Positions 36,815-48,287 are shown, counted from the first letter of the stretch. The stretch: DNA of 64,000 nucleotides from Adineta ricciae (GCA_905250025.1 CAJNOJ010000269.1:62001-126000), one strand, 5' to 3'. A program made the numbers and translations. Notes: generated by a model not told the origin, from the letters alone.

Positions 36815-37203
36815 CTTCACATTTATAATTGCGCATGTTCATTGGGATTTTATGGAATCAATTGCCATTTAGACTATTGAATTTTTAAAAAGAAGACTTG
36901 TTTAAACAATGGTAAATTTGGAAAAGTGGATTTTGTGAAAATCATGATATTTGTCGATCATTATCATTGAATGATTCATGTGAATGTCTTAGAAATAGTT
37001 ATTTTGGTCGTCTATGTGAAGAAACATTGAAATTACTTATCGAATTATTTCCAAATCTTCAGCAATTGTCGCAATTCTTACAATATTTATCAATGAGAAG
37101 AAGAACAGATCTCAGAAAGAAAATCTTGTTCCACAATGGGTCGAAATTTAATGTGGACGCTCTCACTATCAGCAAGACCTTGTATTTAATTGATTGTTCG
37201 TAA
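36815..37203 (+). pseudogene. EGF-like domain gene remnant, copy 1
   Basis: Reads 'CRSLSLNDSCECLRNSYFGRLCEE' and ends '...LYLIDCS'. The second copy (45612-45980) preserves the preceding EGF pattern 'CRNDGTCQNTNISSF...CTC' with a continuous frame. Copy 1 has inserted DNA and a shifted frame in front. No start codon or complete gene is seen, so both look like relics of a larger EGF-containing membrane protein. Confidence 0.45.
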
Positions 37204-37689
37204 CGGAGAATATGAATTATCATCTGACTTACTCTTTAGGTTTGTGTTACTTTCAATGATCAATTTCGTTAATATCATCTGATGGATTTGATAAACCAGA
37301 GTACGTCATATTTGAATGAAACAAAAACCGACATAACACTTTCATGTTTATCTACGTGTTGAGTATGTCTTATACTCATTAACTTGTTTTCAAAAGTGTA
37401 TGTTTGTCTCTATCCACGTGTTTAGTCACAATAGAGAAATAAGTCATCGTCAAATTCTATACTAAAGAGTACAGTGTATCCCAGACCAATAGGTATGATT
37501 GAAAACAAACAAATTCCTTCATCTTGTCTTAACTCTCATGAATAAATACGATTTACACTGTTGAAAAAAATGATTTTATTAGACAAATTTCTTCATATAC
37601 AATGAGGATGTAAATGAAGGATTATTTCAATTTTTTTTAGGAATAAATTCATTGCTGTAGAGATTTTTCATCGGACGCTAGTGTAGTTG

Positions 37690-38100
37690 AAGGTCGTGAA
37701 ATTAGATCATCCGAATTGAAAAAGTTATTTATTGGTAATGTCGATGAACAATCAACTAGTATTTATAAAGGAAATCATGTTGGTATCAATATGAGAGCAG
37801 AATGCATCCAACGTAATGGAAAAGATGTTACAACTCTCTACTATTCTCCACATTTTGACAAACCAGAAAAAAATCACTTGTGATTGTGATAGTCGTAAAC
37901 TTCATATATTAACACATTCAAATCATTGAAAATTAACGTGGGTTGTGGCGTCAAAGGACACAATACCAGAAAATGCAGTTATAAACGTGAATACGTCAAT
38001 ATGAAATATTCATGATGATCTCATTGTTGGATGAACGGGTGATACGAAAACGATTGGCAAAATTCTACAGAAAATATCAACAAATTTGAAGTACTTTGTA
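37690..38100 (+). pseudogene. Remnant of a DM9/DUF3421-like gene, copy 1
   Basis: Broken frames read 'KLTWVVASKDTIPENAVI', a downstream 'TGDTKTIGKI', and upstream 'FIGNVDEQSTSIYKGNHVG'. The W-V-x-S-x-x-x-I-P-x-x-A-V core followed by a G-x-T/R...GKI end resembles the DM9 (DUF3421) repeat. Several stops and frameshifts occur, and partly different ones in copy 2 (46630-46975). Recognition is by motif only. Confidence 0.35.
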
Positions 38101-38383
38101 TTGATCAATAATTATCATCAAGGTTTTTAAAGTGCTCACATTGATGATATTTCGTATTGGAAATCATCGTGAAGACGATAAAGTCGATAGAAGCGTAGAT
38201 ACAAGAAGATGAATTCTCCTAAAAAATCGATGTTATCATTGTTAAAATAGATAAAAACCCATCAAAGAGAAAATCATAGGTCATGTTGTATAGTGTTTAA
38301 GATCGGCGTGTTTCGAATGCCAAAATGCATTACTAAATGATTGACGAAAAATGTTCAACTGTAAATTATCACCGATGAACTCA

Positions 38384-38840
38384 TTATATTTCAAAATGAG
38401 ATAATTTAATGTGTTCAAGTCGACTGAGTTCAGTTATAGGCAAAAAGTAGCAGTGAGATATCAATGTTGTGGAACAAGATATCTCTTCGGGAGAATTAAA
38501 TAGCTGAGTAACACTACAATCAAGTGAATGAAGTTGTGGGAACATTGAAATAAGACGTGTGGAAAATGAGCTATTTGTAGAGGAGATGAAAGAGACGACT
38601 CTTTGAAGAAAATCATACTGAGATAAATTAGACAATTGGAAGAAGAGTTAAAGATTTGAATTGGAGATCGTTTTTTTTTGAATAATCAGACGAATTGCAC
38701 AAACGAAAAGGATTGAAATCATATTCAATCGTTTTAAGATAAGGACGTTGACTATAATACAAGATGTGATGTATATTCATTAAAAATAGAGAATTCAACC
38801 GAATAAACTTCGAGATTGATAAGTCGTGGGAACACATTCA
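38384..38840 (-). pseudogene. F-box/LRR-type remnant, copy 1
   Basis: Minus-strand frames read 'LPQLHSLDCS'-like and 'LRHLEHIKLSHFEI'-like leucine-rich strings ('MFPQLHSLDCSVTQLFNS', 'LSRLEHIKLSHFEI', 'FIRLNSLFLMNIHHILYYSQ'). This is the style of the F-box-LRR proteins common in bdelloids. Frames change between 38628 and 38640. Copy 2 (47205-47450) is shorter and differently broken. No intact start seen. Confidence 0.4.
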
Positions 38841-39952
38841 ATGAATGAATATCAAAAAAAGTTGGCATCGAAATAATAATTAATCATCATAAAACGAATC
38901 TTCGTTTCGTCAACATGAGAAGGTAAGTTGGGATGATTGAACTCAAATCAAATAATACATATTTCTATTAGATTTCAACAGATTATGAGGATTTGTTAGT
39001 TTTACATCAATTCAAACAAAACTCGTTATTCGTTGGTCATTTTGCTATGCTTTAAGAATAAGAGAATTGTCTTAAGATTTGATTATACTGTTCATATGTT
39101 TGTTTAAACCAAATAAAGGCAACTGAATATTTCATGAAATAACTCTACAGGAAGCATTTCCAACAATGATTTCGAATGATCTTAACAGAAAGATAAATTC
39201 GTTTTTTTTTCTTGAGAAAATTTATATTACGTCAGTCACGGGTGTCCATTTATGTACACAAGAACTTTCGAAAAAATAATTCCGTTGGATTTCTTATGTT
39301 TTCCAATACCCTTTTCATAGAACATGTAATTCTGGAATAAGACTCAAAGTTTCTCATCTATCCACTTATGTGATTAGAGTGAGGGTGTGGGTGCGAATAC
39401 GAGAAAATCCATATCCATCTTCAAGATTAAAATAGTTCAACAATACTAAATAACTTCTGGATTGGCAGAAATTTGTCATATAGCCGATGAGTTCGCGTCG
39501 TTAGAAAGTTGTGTATTAAAACCATATTCAGAATATCTTCGAAATGGACATATCAACATACATCAGCCGTGTACACAAAAGACAACAGGAAATAAGTAAT
39601 AAAAAACAGTTCGATCACTATCCGATATTTTTACATGAAATACCAAACACACGTAATACGAGTTTATCTTCTTTTTAAGTAAAAGCGATACATTACTTGC
39701 AACTTATTCCATGCAATCTACAAGAACCATTGTGACGCCTTCAAAAGGTTAAGAGAAATAACATTGAAACGAAGACTTTTTTTGTCATCTTTTGATAACG
39801 GAAGTAAAAACCTCCCTTAAGATGAAAAACACGCAGAACGGAAAAAATATTTCTCGCTCTATCGTATTCAAACATTAAAGACGAAGAAAGATTAGTCTTT
39901 GGAGATATCATCTTGCTCTTTTTCGAATAAAAAGAATTAGTTTTTATTTGAA
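38841..39952. other. non-coding stretch with a G-rich tract
   Basis: No gene. A short telomere-like run (GTGAGGGTGTGGGTG) lies at about 39379-39394. The matching place in copy 2 (about 47474-47504) has a longer run. Confidence 0.5.
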
Positions 39953-40231
39953 TTAACGACGAAAAAAGAATCTCATAAACCGGGTGGCAAAATCATCGAT
40001 ATTATTGTTACTCGCGCCAGAATATTCACCCATTGGTAATCGACTATTATAAAAACCACTGGGCGCATGACTTGCATATGCTGTTCCATATGTTGGTTGC
40101 ATTTGTAGAACATTCCCACGAGCAGCATAAAGTGGATGTTCATTATTGCTATGGACATAATTCTGTAATTGCGAAGCAACTTGATGATATTGCGAAGCTA
40201 TGTTTACATTCATTCCAGTCGGAACACTCAT
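39953..40231 (-). CDS. Small conserved Tyr/Asn-rich protein with basic-aromatic C-terminus, copy 1
   Basis: 92 residues from the ATG at 40231, intronless. No signal peptide. The first half is Gln/Asn-rich ('IASQYHQVASQLQNYVHSNN'), the middle is 'YGTAYASHAPSGFYN' and the end is 'FATRFMRFFFRR'. A TATATAAA box (plus-strand 40299-40306) lies about 70 bases upstream. Copy 2 (48287-48009) keeps every codon with only a few changes (Gln to Arg, Ser to Gly, Arg to Gln, a changed last residue). I chose the second ATG of the open stretch because copy 2 has no upstream ATG in frame. Family not recognised; composition resembles the small protein at 35603. Confidence 0.65.
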   Translation of the reverse strand: MSVPTGMNVNIASQYHQVASQLQNYVHSNNEHPLYAARGNVLQMQPTYGTAYASHAPSGFYNSRLPMGEYSGASNNNIDDFATRFMRFFFRR

Positions 40232-40298
40232 TGTAAATAATGTTATTTGTGAAAAAGAAATGATCAAATGAATGAATGTGCTCGGTCAAACGTTTCAA

Positions 40299-40306
40299 TT
40301 TATATA
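40299..40306 (-). promoter_or_regulatory. TATA box of the 92-residue gene
   Basis: TATATAAA on the minus strand. Copy 2 has TATAAA at 48353-48358. Confidence 0.55.
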
Positions 40307-40774
40307 CCAATGCAAAAAGGAAGAAAGCGAAAAATATTTTCGTTAAGGAGATGTCATTAAAAATATAAAAAAGAGGAAGTAGACGTTAAATTATTATTCA
40401 TCAATGTCAAAATCGATTTTCAATTGTCATTGATTATCTCTTTCAAAAATTAATTAATATTCCATAGAAACAACATTCATACTCGAATGAAAACGATCAA
40501 TACTATTATTATACTTTACAATAAGCTATACAGTTTTACTTAAAGAACGCGTTCATCTCGAGTATCGAAAACTATTAACTGTTAGTGTAAAGATATTGGT
40601 TTTGAGAACAAATAGTTGAACGATAAAATAAAGCTCTAAGCACATTGGAAGATTCTAAGAAAGAAATGGTGGGATCAGTTTCGAGAATTTGCAGTAGAAC
40701 ACATGGATCTTTTTATATGCTTGAAGCTTTATCAAAACCATTCCATCGTTTCTTTTATGTATTCACTCAAACGA

Positions 40775-41314
40775 TCATGAATGTGACAAATAAAATCTCA
40801 AGAAAATATAAAACATAATCGTGAAACATGTTAGAGTCTTTAACGGCAACGCTTGTGTTGTCGGTAACGGTTTTAACGTGATACCTTGCGAATCTTTTGA
40901 CCAATATACATTATTATTTAGTAGTTCACTTTTATCAAGTTTCATAAATTCGACACATGATGAAACATAATGTTGACAGTTCTGTTTGAACATGGAAAAC
41001 CTTTGTCCGTTCAGATTACTTTGTTCGGCGAATAGTTTGATTTCTTCGATAGTTCTTTTCCGACAAATACCGAGTGGTTGATAGTAAATCGTTTTCTGTG
41101 GATAAAATTTGTAAGGACCAAAGATGATTTTGATCGTTCCAAATCCAAAATTAGACGAGTCTAAATCTGTATAATAAAATTCATTATCACGTCGTGATTT
41201 GAGTAATAAGATATGATGGGTGATATGTCGATCGGGAAAATAAGAATTTTGATGTAGAGCTTTGAATAAAAGATAAACTTCAATCTCATTTTCTTCATCG
41301 TGTAAATCAGTCAT
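40775..41314 (-). CDS. Papain-fold (LRAT/PLAAT-like) candidate with C-terminal membrane anchor, copy 1
   Basis: A 179-residue intronless frame. Motifs that suggest an NlpC/P60-LRAT type fold are a His strand 'RHITHHILLLKS' (about residues 24-37) and, later, 'QNCQHYVSSCVEF' (about 112-124), which resembles the NCxHF Cys motif of LRAT and PLAAT acyltransferases. A hydrophobic helix 'LTCFTIMFYIFLRFYL' ends the protein, as in membrane-anchored PLAAT enzymes. The His strand is not the classical HxxIY/W form, so the assignment is moderate; a PPPDE-type peptidase is the alternative. Copy 2 is frameshifted. Confidence 0.45.
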   Translation of the reverse strand: MTDLHDEENEIEVYLLFKALHQNSYFPDRHITHHILLLKSRRDNEFYYTDLDSSNFGFGTIKIIFGPYKFYPQKTIYYQPLGICRKRTIEEIKLFAEQSNLNGQRFSMFKQNCQHYVSSCVEFMKLDKSELLNNNVYWSKDSQGITLKPLPTTQALPLKTLTCFTIMFYIFLRFYLSHS

Positions 41315-41633
41315 GGTAACATTCGATGGCTCGTCGAACTGCTTTCTTCAAATTCGCACACGGTGAAGTCATGTTATATAATCACACGTTGTAAAAGAAC
41401 AAGAACAGCGAAGGAGTTATAGAGTACAAATGATAGCATTTATTTTTTTTCTCGCCTTGTGCATTTATATAACGAGCGTCTCTGAATAGATAAATCTTTT
41501 TTTTTCGTCGTTCTTTTCTTGTTAGAACGAGGAATAGGTCCACACGTTTTTTTCTTTTTATCCGTTCTTCATTCGTCTCGAAGAACAGTTCTGCTTTGTA
41601 TGCGAACAAACACACAGTACTATCGATATTCCG

Positions 41634-42284
41634 ATGAGTCTCGTACTCGCTCTCGTATGTTTACCATGTGCTGTCATTCCAGCAGTGATGTACATCAAGA
41701 ATCTTGATTACTATCTTGAACCTCGGAAAAAAACTGATATTTCTCCTCAAGCAGTTTCCATACTCATTCCTGCGAGAAACGAAGCTGCTGGAATAGCCGA
41801 TGCAGTACGAGCCGCTCTTGCCACATGCGACATCGAATTCGAAGTAGTTGTCATGAACGATGGATCGACCGATGGGACCGATCGTATTGTACTCGATCTC
41901 GCCGCAAATGATAAACGTGTTCGACTAGAAAACGCTCCATCGCTTCCTCCTGGTTGGAACGGAAAACAGCACGCATGCTGGTGCCTTGCTCAGACTGCTC
42001 GGAATCCAATTCTTTGCTTCGTCGATGCCGATGTTCGCTTACGGTCCGACTGTATTAGTCGGATGGCTGATTTTCTCGATGGTCAATCACTTGTCAGCGG
42101 TTTTCCACAACAAATCACCGAAACTTTTCTGGAATGGATGTTACTTCCGTTAATACATTTCCTCTGTCTTGGTTTTCTTCCCATTTCTCGAATGAGAACG
42201 ACAACAGAACCTGAGACAAGTGCTGCCTGTGGCCAATTCATAATGACGCGTGCAGATGATTATTTTACTTGTGGTGGACATAGC
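41634..42284 (+). CDS. Family-2 glycosyltransferase, copy 1 (3' end cut by n)
   Basis: The first 217 codons of the protein complete at 49708, nearly identical to it: an N-terminal membrane helix, 'ILIPARNEAAGI', 'NDGSTDGTDRI' and the 'FVDADVRL' DxD. It breaks at the n at 42285 exactly within 'CGGHSG', where the sequence jumps back into GPCR3. No internal lesion, so this is an assembly truncation. Confidence 0.8.
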
Positions 42285-42285
42285 N

Positions 42286-42561
42286 ATATAATTTCAATTT
42301 ACATGCCCATGTTAAATATAAAGATGGATCAGTTATATATGATGATGAGATACTTGGAATGATTCCAAAGAGAATTATGAATAGATTTGTAAATGATGTA
42401 CCGAGAAAATATATCGAACAACTATTTGAACGAAATTTTTTTGCAAGAAATATGAATATATTGAAAATATTACCAAATATTCCGAAAAATAAACAGATTG
42501 GTAACAAATATCGAGAAAAAATCATTTGAATTATATTTAGAACATCTTCTATTGAAGACAT
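42286..42561 (-). CDS. GPCR3, second copy (3' two-thirds missing at the n)
   Basis: Encodes the first 90 or so residues of the receptor at 33186-34211, with one conservative change seen (Ile to Leu in 'FIILFGI'). It stops at the n at 42285, where 'CKLKLY' is cut. Not a biological truncation as far as can be seen. Confidence 0.7.
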
Positions 42562-43026
42562 TTCGACAAGTTCTGCTTTGAATAATGCGTGGAAAAGGAT
42601 TTTAATCTTCTTGTCTCTGTTTCAGACTGACAGAGATTTCATTTATCTACGACAGAAGTAACTTCTGGTGAAGATTTATCAATTTGCAAACTTTGAGAAG
42701 AGAAAATTAGATCAAAGTTATTTGTAACCTTTGCAAAAAAAAAGTACAAAATGAGAACTTTGACTTATTTTTCGACTTGAACAACAGTCAAATCAACTCA
42801 AAAGGAAATGTATTCAATTTTAACACCTCATTTTCCTTCCACTTCGATGTAATCAAGTATTTTTACAATTCAACAACCAGAAAAGATCATCATTCTTGCT
42901 TTCTAAATATGATTTTGTTTTTTGAAAAAACAAAAATCTTTTTTCAATCGATAGACTTTCATTTATTAGACGTCAAATCCGTTTTCCAAAAAAACAGAGC
43001 ACCAAAAAAAAAATATGAAGTTGTTC

Positions 43027-43593
43027 TTATGAATCTTCTTCTGTAGTTTCATCTACATCTGATGCTGTCGTCGTTGTTGTCGTTGTAGTTCTGGTTGCCT
43101 TTGTAAAAGCTGGACATGGCTTATTTGAATCATTTTCATCGACAAAACGAACATTACAAAAGTCTGAAATTCGTTTACATCCTTTTACAGACATTGTACC
43201 AGCCATAGCTCCATATCTCCAATGACGATTTCATAAGAAAATTTTCAAATTAGATAAGAAAATACTCACCCACAACAATTTAATCCTGTGTCAGTGCATG
43301 TACATGTCACACATTCAGGTGAAGTCAGTTTAAATGTACTATTACTTGCAAAAGATAAACCTTTGTAAATACATGAATGTTCAATTGTACCATATGCTGG
43401 AAAAGATATACTTTCATCATTATTTCATGAAGAAATGTCGATTCTTTACATACAATTCGTATTCACTGTGGGATGAACTCGAAAACATGCTTCATCACTG
43501 AAATGAATCATTAAGACGAGAATAATGTTAACCAATGTAATTAAANNNNNNNNNNNNNNNNNNNNNNATGTTAACCAATGTAATTAAATTCAT
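43027..43593 (-). CDS. Beta-microseminoprotein-like protein, copy 2 (false gap in exon 1)
   Basis: Same three exons: exon 1 from the ATG at 43593, exon 2 43396-43270, exon 3 43216-43027. The Cys pattern is unchanged. The tail is 'DVDETTEEDS'. A 22-N run falls in exon 1, but the flanks share the same 21-22 bases, so the exon is complete once the overlap is recognised. Substitutions include Phe to His in the signal region and Ser-Leu to Ser-Tyr after exon 1. Confidence 0.6.
43546..43567. other. assembly gap (22 N) flanked by an overlap
   Basis: Left flank ends and right flank begins with the same word ATGTTAACCAATGTAATTAA. The two contig ends overlap, so no sequence is missing. Confidence 0.9.
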
Positions 43594-44022
43594 TTCAATT
43601 GCTAAAAGTCGTTTATTGTCAATATTATTGCAAACATATAAATTTATATGAAGAGAGATATTTAATGATATTTGCAGCTGCTTTTGTCTTTTGATGACAA
43701 AATCAATGTAACAGTTGGTTTATCATCATTATCATCAATTGGAAGTCCATCTGACCCGAATAGACAACGACGAAATACAAATTACTATGATGATTTCTTT
43801 TTTTTTTCATAAATGTCGACAAAGCAGCGCACAGCTGTTGAGAAGAAAGCGAAAAAATTGATATGAATTCTTTTCTTTTTGGTTAATTTTATGGTAAATT
43901 TTCACCTTGAAACGACGTCAGTCCAATTTTTTTCACCCCGAATCAACATCGTCTGTCCGTTGTTTTATATAAATAGTCAATTTTTCGTCGTACAATCAAA
44001 CAAACCAACATTTACACATCAA

Positions 44023-44229
44023 ATGTTCGATTCAATGATCAACAATTCGCAAAGATATGAAGAATATCAAGGAGATCGTCTTGGAAATCTTGGAATTAGT
44101 TCAAATTATGAACCAACAATAACTGTGATCGTTCAGTGGACACCAGAATTTGGTCAAGCTTATCAACAATTTGTTAATAGTGGAATGGGAACAATGAACA
44201 ATTATGGAGGATATGGAATAGGAATTTAA
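44023..44229 (+). CDS. Small conserved protein with WTPEFGQAYQQF core, copy 2
   Basis: 68 residues, the partner of 35603-35809, with a TATA box kept at about 43965-43974. Differences include Gln-Gln to Glu-Glu in 'RYEEYQGD' and Pro to Gln before 'WTPEF'. The Gly/Tyr tail is identical. Confidence 0.6.
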   Translation: MFDSMINNSQRYEEYQGDRLGNLGISSNYEPTITVIVQWTPEFGQAYQQFVNSGMGTMNNYGGYGIGI

Positions 44230-45611
44230 AACATCAATGTAATAACAAACTTGAAAATCTTTCGACAAGGAGAAAAGAATATTTATACTTTATTTTCATT
44301 TCCATCGAAAATCTTTTTTTATCAATAAAAAAATTGCGGAAATTTCGTATTTTATTCACGAGCTATTTTGTGTATTATAGAGAAATGATAGACATTTCCT
44401 ATTGAATGTTGATTACATTCATTGAAATATTTTCATTTGAAAAAGTTCTTCGATTGTTGAAAATGATATCTTTGGGAAAACTAAATATTACTTTTCTATA
44501 CACCTTTTTTCAGAGTGGAAAACAACCGTAGTGTGTCAATTAAATTAGACGTACACGATTTACGTGCAAAAAAAAAGAAACACAATATTAAAAAAAATAG
44601 TTGTTTTCATTGATTGGTCTTATTCGTTGGTTATTCTTTGATTAATTAAGAATAACCCAAGATCGTTTGAAGAATTTCTTTAATGACAAAGATATTTGAC
44701 ACTTTTCAGAATGTAATGTAAACTTAATAATCAATAAAGATAAAGAAATTGGTCTGTGTGAATGTAGTAATGATGTTACATATCCAACTGATTGATTATC
44801 TTATTGATCAATCACATAAATGAATTGCATATAATGATTCTCAAAGAAAATTATCTCGGACTAGATCTTAAAATTCTTTTTAAATGATCATAATCGATGT
44901 TATTTTGTTGAAAATAATGTTGCAAGTGTATTGATCGAGTCAAACAGGAAATTTAGTGACATAAAAATCTAATCGATAATGATTCAGCGGTCGGAATGTT
45001 CAAAATGATAATGTTGTAGGAACGATTGTTTTTCTTAATTGATCAAATGGATATTATTGAGATTTTATTTCTGTTTCTGTTCGATCGATAATTCTACTAT
45101 TGATAATTTATCATTTTTTTCTCTCATTGTTTAGGAATAGACTACAATAAAGTCTTTTCGTTTTCACTAAATATTGAAACATTAGATGAGAATTTTCTTT
45201 TGTAAATCTGCAACATTATCATCTCAATCGCTTTTCATTGACGAAACTTTGTGTATAATATTACCTTTCTTCATGTGTTTCTGATGTTTATCAAATAACA
45301 TATACGATATTTTAGCATCTGATTCGAGTTCTTTTTTTTTAGAATTTATCCATTCTGCTCTATCGACTTCAATGATAAAATGTTTCATTTTTTTACCTCC
45401 ATCTTTCTGAAATTAAGTAATTCAAATTTGATCTCATAAGTAACGAAACAATCACTAAGAAAAGAATAACAGTCGCAATAAATTAATCTCATTCGGAAGA
45501 AAAAACACACCCTCAAGATTTTCTTCCAACAATAACACTTTCTCCTACACTACAAAATTCTGAAAAGATCAATAAAAAGAAAATTTTTCTCTTTCATATA
45601 TAACAACAAGA
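44230..45611. other. non-coding flank, copy 2
   Basis: Counterpart of 35810-36814 with an extra segment of about 280 bases near 44790-45140 and one of about 80 bases near 44385-44460. No gene supported. Confidence 0.4.
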
Positions 45612-45980
45612 AAAAATAAAAATTGTCGTAATGATGGAACATGTCAAAATACAAATATTTCATCATTCACTTATAATTGCACATGTTCTTTGAAATTTTA
45701 TGAAATCATTTGTCGATCATTATCATTGAATAATTCATGTGAATGTCTTAGAAATAATTATTTTGATCGTTTATGTGAAGAAACATTGAAAAAGATTGTT
45801 ATTTATCGAATTATTTCCAAATCTTCAGTAATTGTCGCAATTCTTACAATATTTATCAATGAGAAGAAGAACAGTTCTGAGAAAGAAAATCTTGTTGTCA
45901 ATATGTTAACAAATGGATTGAAATTTGATGTAGATGCTCTCATTTATAGCGAAATCTCATATTTAATCGATTGTTCATAA
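45612..45980 (+). pseudogene. EGF-like domain gene remnant, copy 2
   Basis: An open frame reads 'NCRNDGTCQNTNISSF...CTCSLKFYEIIC' and then 'CECLRNNYFDRLCEE', with a hydrophobic stretch 'SSVIVAILTIFI' that could be a membrane helix. The first EGF has six cysteines in the usual order. There is no start codon or upstream exon I can define, and copy 1 is broken, so it is probably a relic. Confidence 0.4.
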
Positions 45981-46091
45981 CAGAGAATATGAATGATCAT
46001 CTGACTACTCTTTACATTTGTATTACTCTCAATGATTAATATTATCTGATAGACTTGATAAACCAGAGTACGTCATATTTGAATGAAACAA

Positions 46092-46365
46092 AAAATGATA
46101 TAGGAAAATTATGCACATCAACACTTTCATGTTTATCTACGTGTTGAGTATGTTTTATACTCATTAACTTGTTTTCAGAAATATNAGCAACTGTCGCAAT
46201 ACAAGACGTATCGATTTATGAAGTCTTTACCTCAAATCGTTATCGCTGGCCATTGTTGACCAGTATAGCATTAAAATGATATAGGAAAATTATGCACATC
46301 AACACTTTCATGTTTATCTACGTGTTGAGTATGTTTTATACTCATTAACTTGTTTTCAGAAATAT
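46092..46365 (+). repeat. 93-bp direct repeat around a single n, with an 87-bp spacer
   Basis: 46092-46184 and 46273-46365 appear identical. Between them are n (46185) and 87 bases with no counterpart in copy 1 (near 37390). This is probably a scaffold-join artefact; the origin of the spacer is unknown. Confidence 0.7.
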
Positions 46366-46629
46366 ATGTTTGTTTCTATCCGCACGTGTTTAGTCATAAT
46401 AGAGAAATAAGTAATCGTCAAATTATATACTAAAGAGTACAGTGTGTCCCAAACCAATAGGTACGATTGAAAAAGTGATTATATTAGACAAATTCCTTCA
46501 TATACAATGAGTGTAAATGAAGGTAAATTTGATATTATTTAAGATAAACGATTATTTCAATCTTTTTAACGAATAAATTCATTGATGTGAAGATTTTTCA
46601 TCGGACGCTGGTGTAGTTGAAGGTCGTGA

Positions 46630-46975
46630 AAATAGTTCATCCGAATTAAAAAAAAAGTTATTTATTGATAATGTCGATGCGAACAATCAACTAGTACTTA
46701 TGAAGGAAATCATATAGGGAATATGATAGCAGAATGGATCCAACGTAATGAAAAAGATATTACAACTCTCTATTATTCTCCACATTTTGACAAACCAGAA
46801 AAAGTCATTTGTGATTGTGATAGTCGTAAACTTCATATATTACCAAATTCAAATCATTGAAAATTAACGTAGGTTGTGGCGTCAAAAGACAAAATACCAG
46901 AAAATACAGTTATAAACGTGAATATGCAGTATCCGAGATGATCTCATGTTGGATGAACGGGTGATATGAAAATGA
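46630..46975 (+). pseudogene. DM9/DUF3421-like remnant, copy 2
   Basis: Counterpart of 37690-38100 with its own frameshifts: an extra base near 46679 and a changed 'VVASKDKIPENTVI' segment. No functional frame. Confidence 0.35.
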
Positions 46976-47204
46976 TTGGCAAAATTCTCTTTGAAAAAAA
47001 ACGAGTCTTTTTTATTCAGATTTTGCAACGAAATCCTACAGAAAATGTCAACAAAAAACAAAGAGAAAATAATGTAAATTATTTATTCATATTTAACGAT
47101 TAAATAATATGTCGCATCGCCAAATTCGTCGTATGTTGTATAGTTTTGAAAATTGGTGTGTTTCGAATGCCCAAATGCATTGTCAAATGATTGACGAAGG
47201 ATGT

Positions 47205-47450
47205 TTAATGGTAAATTATCATCGATGAACTCGTATACTTCAAAATGAAATCGTTCAATGTGTTCAAGTCGACTGAGTTCAGTTTGGCAAAAAGTGAGCA
47301 GTGAAATAATCGTTGCGATGACCTTTTATATCTGAAAGTCTTCAATTGAGGACAAACGCGAAGCAATGTCGAAAGTTGTTCAGCAATATGAAGATTATTT
47401 TGAAAGAATTCGAGATTTAAATTAGTGATCAATGTTGTCGAACAAGATAT
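47205..47450 (-). pseudogene. F-box/LRR-type remnant, copy 2
   Basis: A minus-strand open stretch of about 75 codons reads 'LSTLLRVCPQLKTFRYKRSSQRLFHCSLFAKLNSVDLNT', the LRR style of F-box proteins, with no start or end of a complete gene. It overlaps only part of copy 1; the rest is deleted. Confidence 0.4.
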
Positions 47451-47473
47451 CTCGTCGAGAGAATTAAATAATT

Positions 47474-47504
47474 AAGGGTGTGGGTGAGGGTGAGGGTGTG
47501 GATA
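47474..47504 (+). repeat. interstitial telomere-like tract
   Basis: GGGTGTGGGTGAGGGTGAGG and continuation: units of GTGTGG/GTGAGG. The shorter counterpart is at 39379-39394. Confidence 0.6.
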
Positions 47505-48008
47505 GGAGAAGATTCATATCCATCTTCAAGATTAAAATAATTTAACAATACTAAATAACTTCCGGATTGACAAAAATTCATCATACATCCGATGAGTTCG
47601 CGTCATTAGAAATTTCTGTACTAACACCATATTCAGAATATCTTCGAAATTGACATATCAACAAACATCAGTCATGTACACAAAAGACAACAGGAATTAA
47701 ATAATAAAAAAACACTTCGATCACTATCCGATGTCTTTACATGAAATCCACCAAAACCATTGTGACGCCTTCAAAAGGTTACGAGAAATAACTTTAAAAC
47801 GAAAACATTTTCTTGTCATTTTTTGATAACGGAAGTAAAAATCTGTCTTGAGATGAAAAACACGCAGAACGAAAAAATATTTTTCGTTCTATCGTGTTTA
47901 AACGCTAAAGACGAAGAAAGATTAGTCAATGGAGATAACGAAGTGATTTTTTTTTATTCAAATCATCTTGCTCTTCTTCGAATAAAGAGAATTAATTTTT
48001 TATTTGAA

Positions 48009-48287
48009 TTAATGACGAAAAAAGAAACTCAGAAAACGGGTGGCAAAATTATCAATATTATTGTTACTCGCGCCAGAATATTCACCCATTGGTAATTGAC
48101 TATTATAAAAGCCACCGGGCGCATGACTTGCATATGCCGTTCCATATGTTGGTTGCATTCGTAGAACATTACCACGAGCAGCATAAAGTGGATGTTCATT
48201 ATTGCTATGAACATAATTCTGTAATTGCGAAGCAACTTGATGATATTGCGAAGCTATGTTTACATTCATTCCAGTCGGGACACTCAT
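48009..48287 (-). CDS. Small conserved Tyr/Asn-rich protein, copy 2
   Basis: 92 residues, partner of 39953-40231. TATAAA at plus-strand 48353-48358. Same length, no indel, and a C-terminus of aromatic and basic residues kept ('RFLSFFFRH'). Confidence 0.65.
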   Translation of the reverse strand: MSVPTGMNVNIASQYHQVASQLQNYVHSNNEHPLYAARGNVLRMQPTYGTAYASHAPGGFYNSQLPMGEYSGASNNNIDNFATRFLSFFFRH

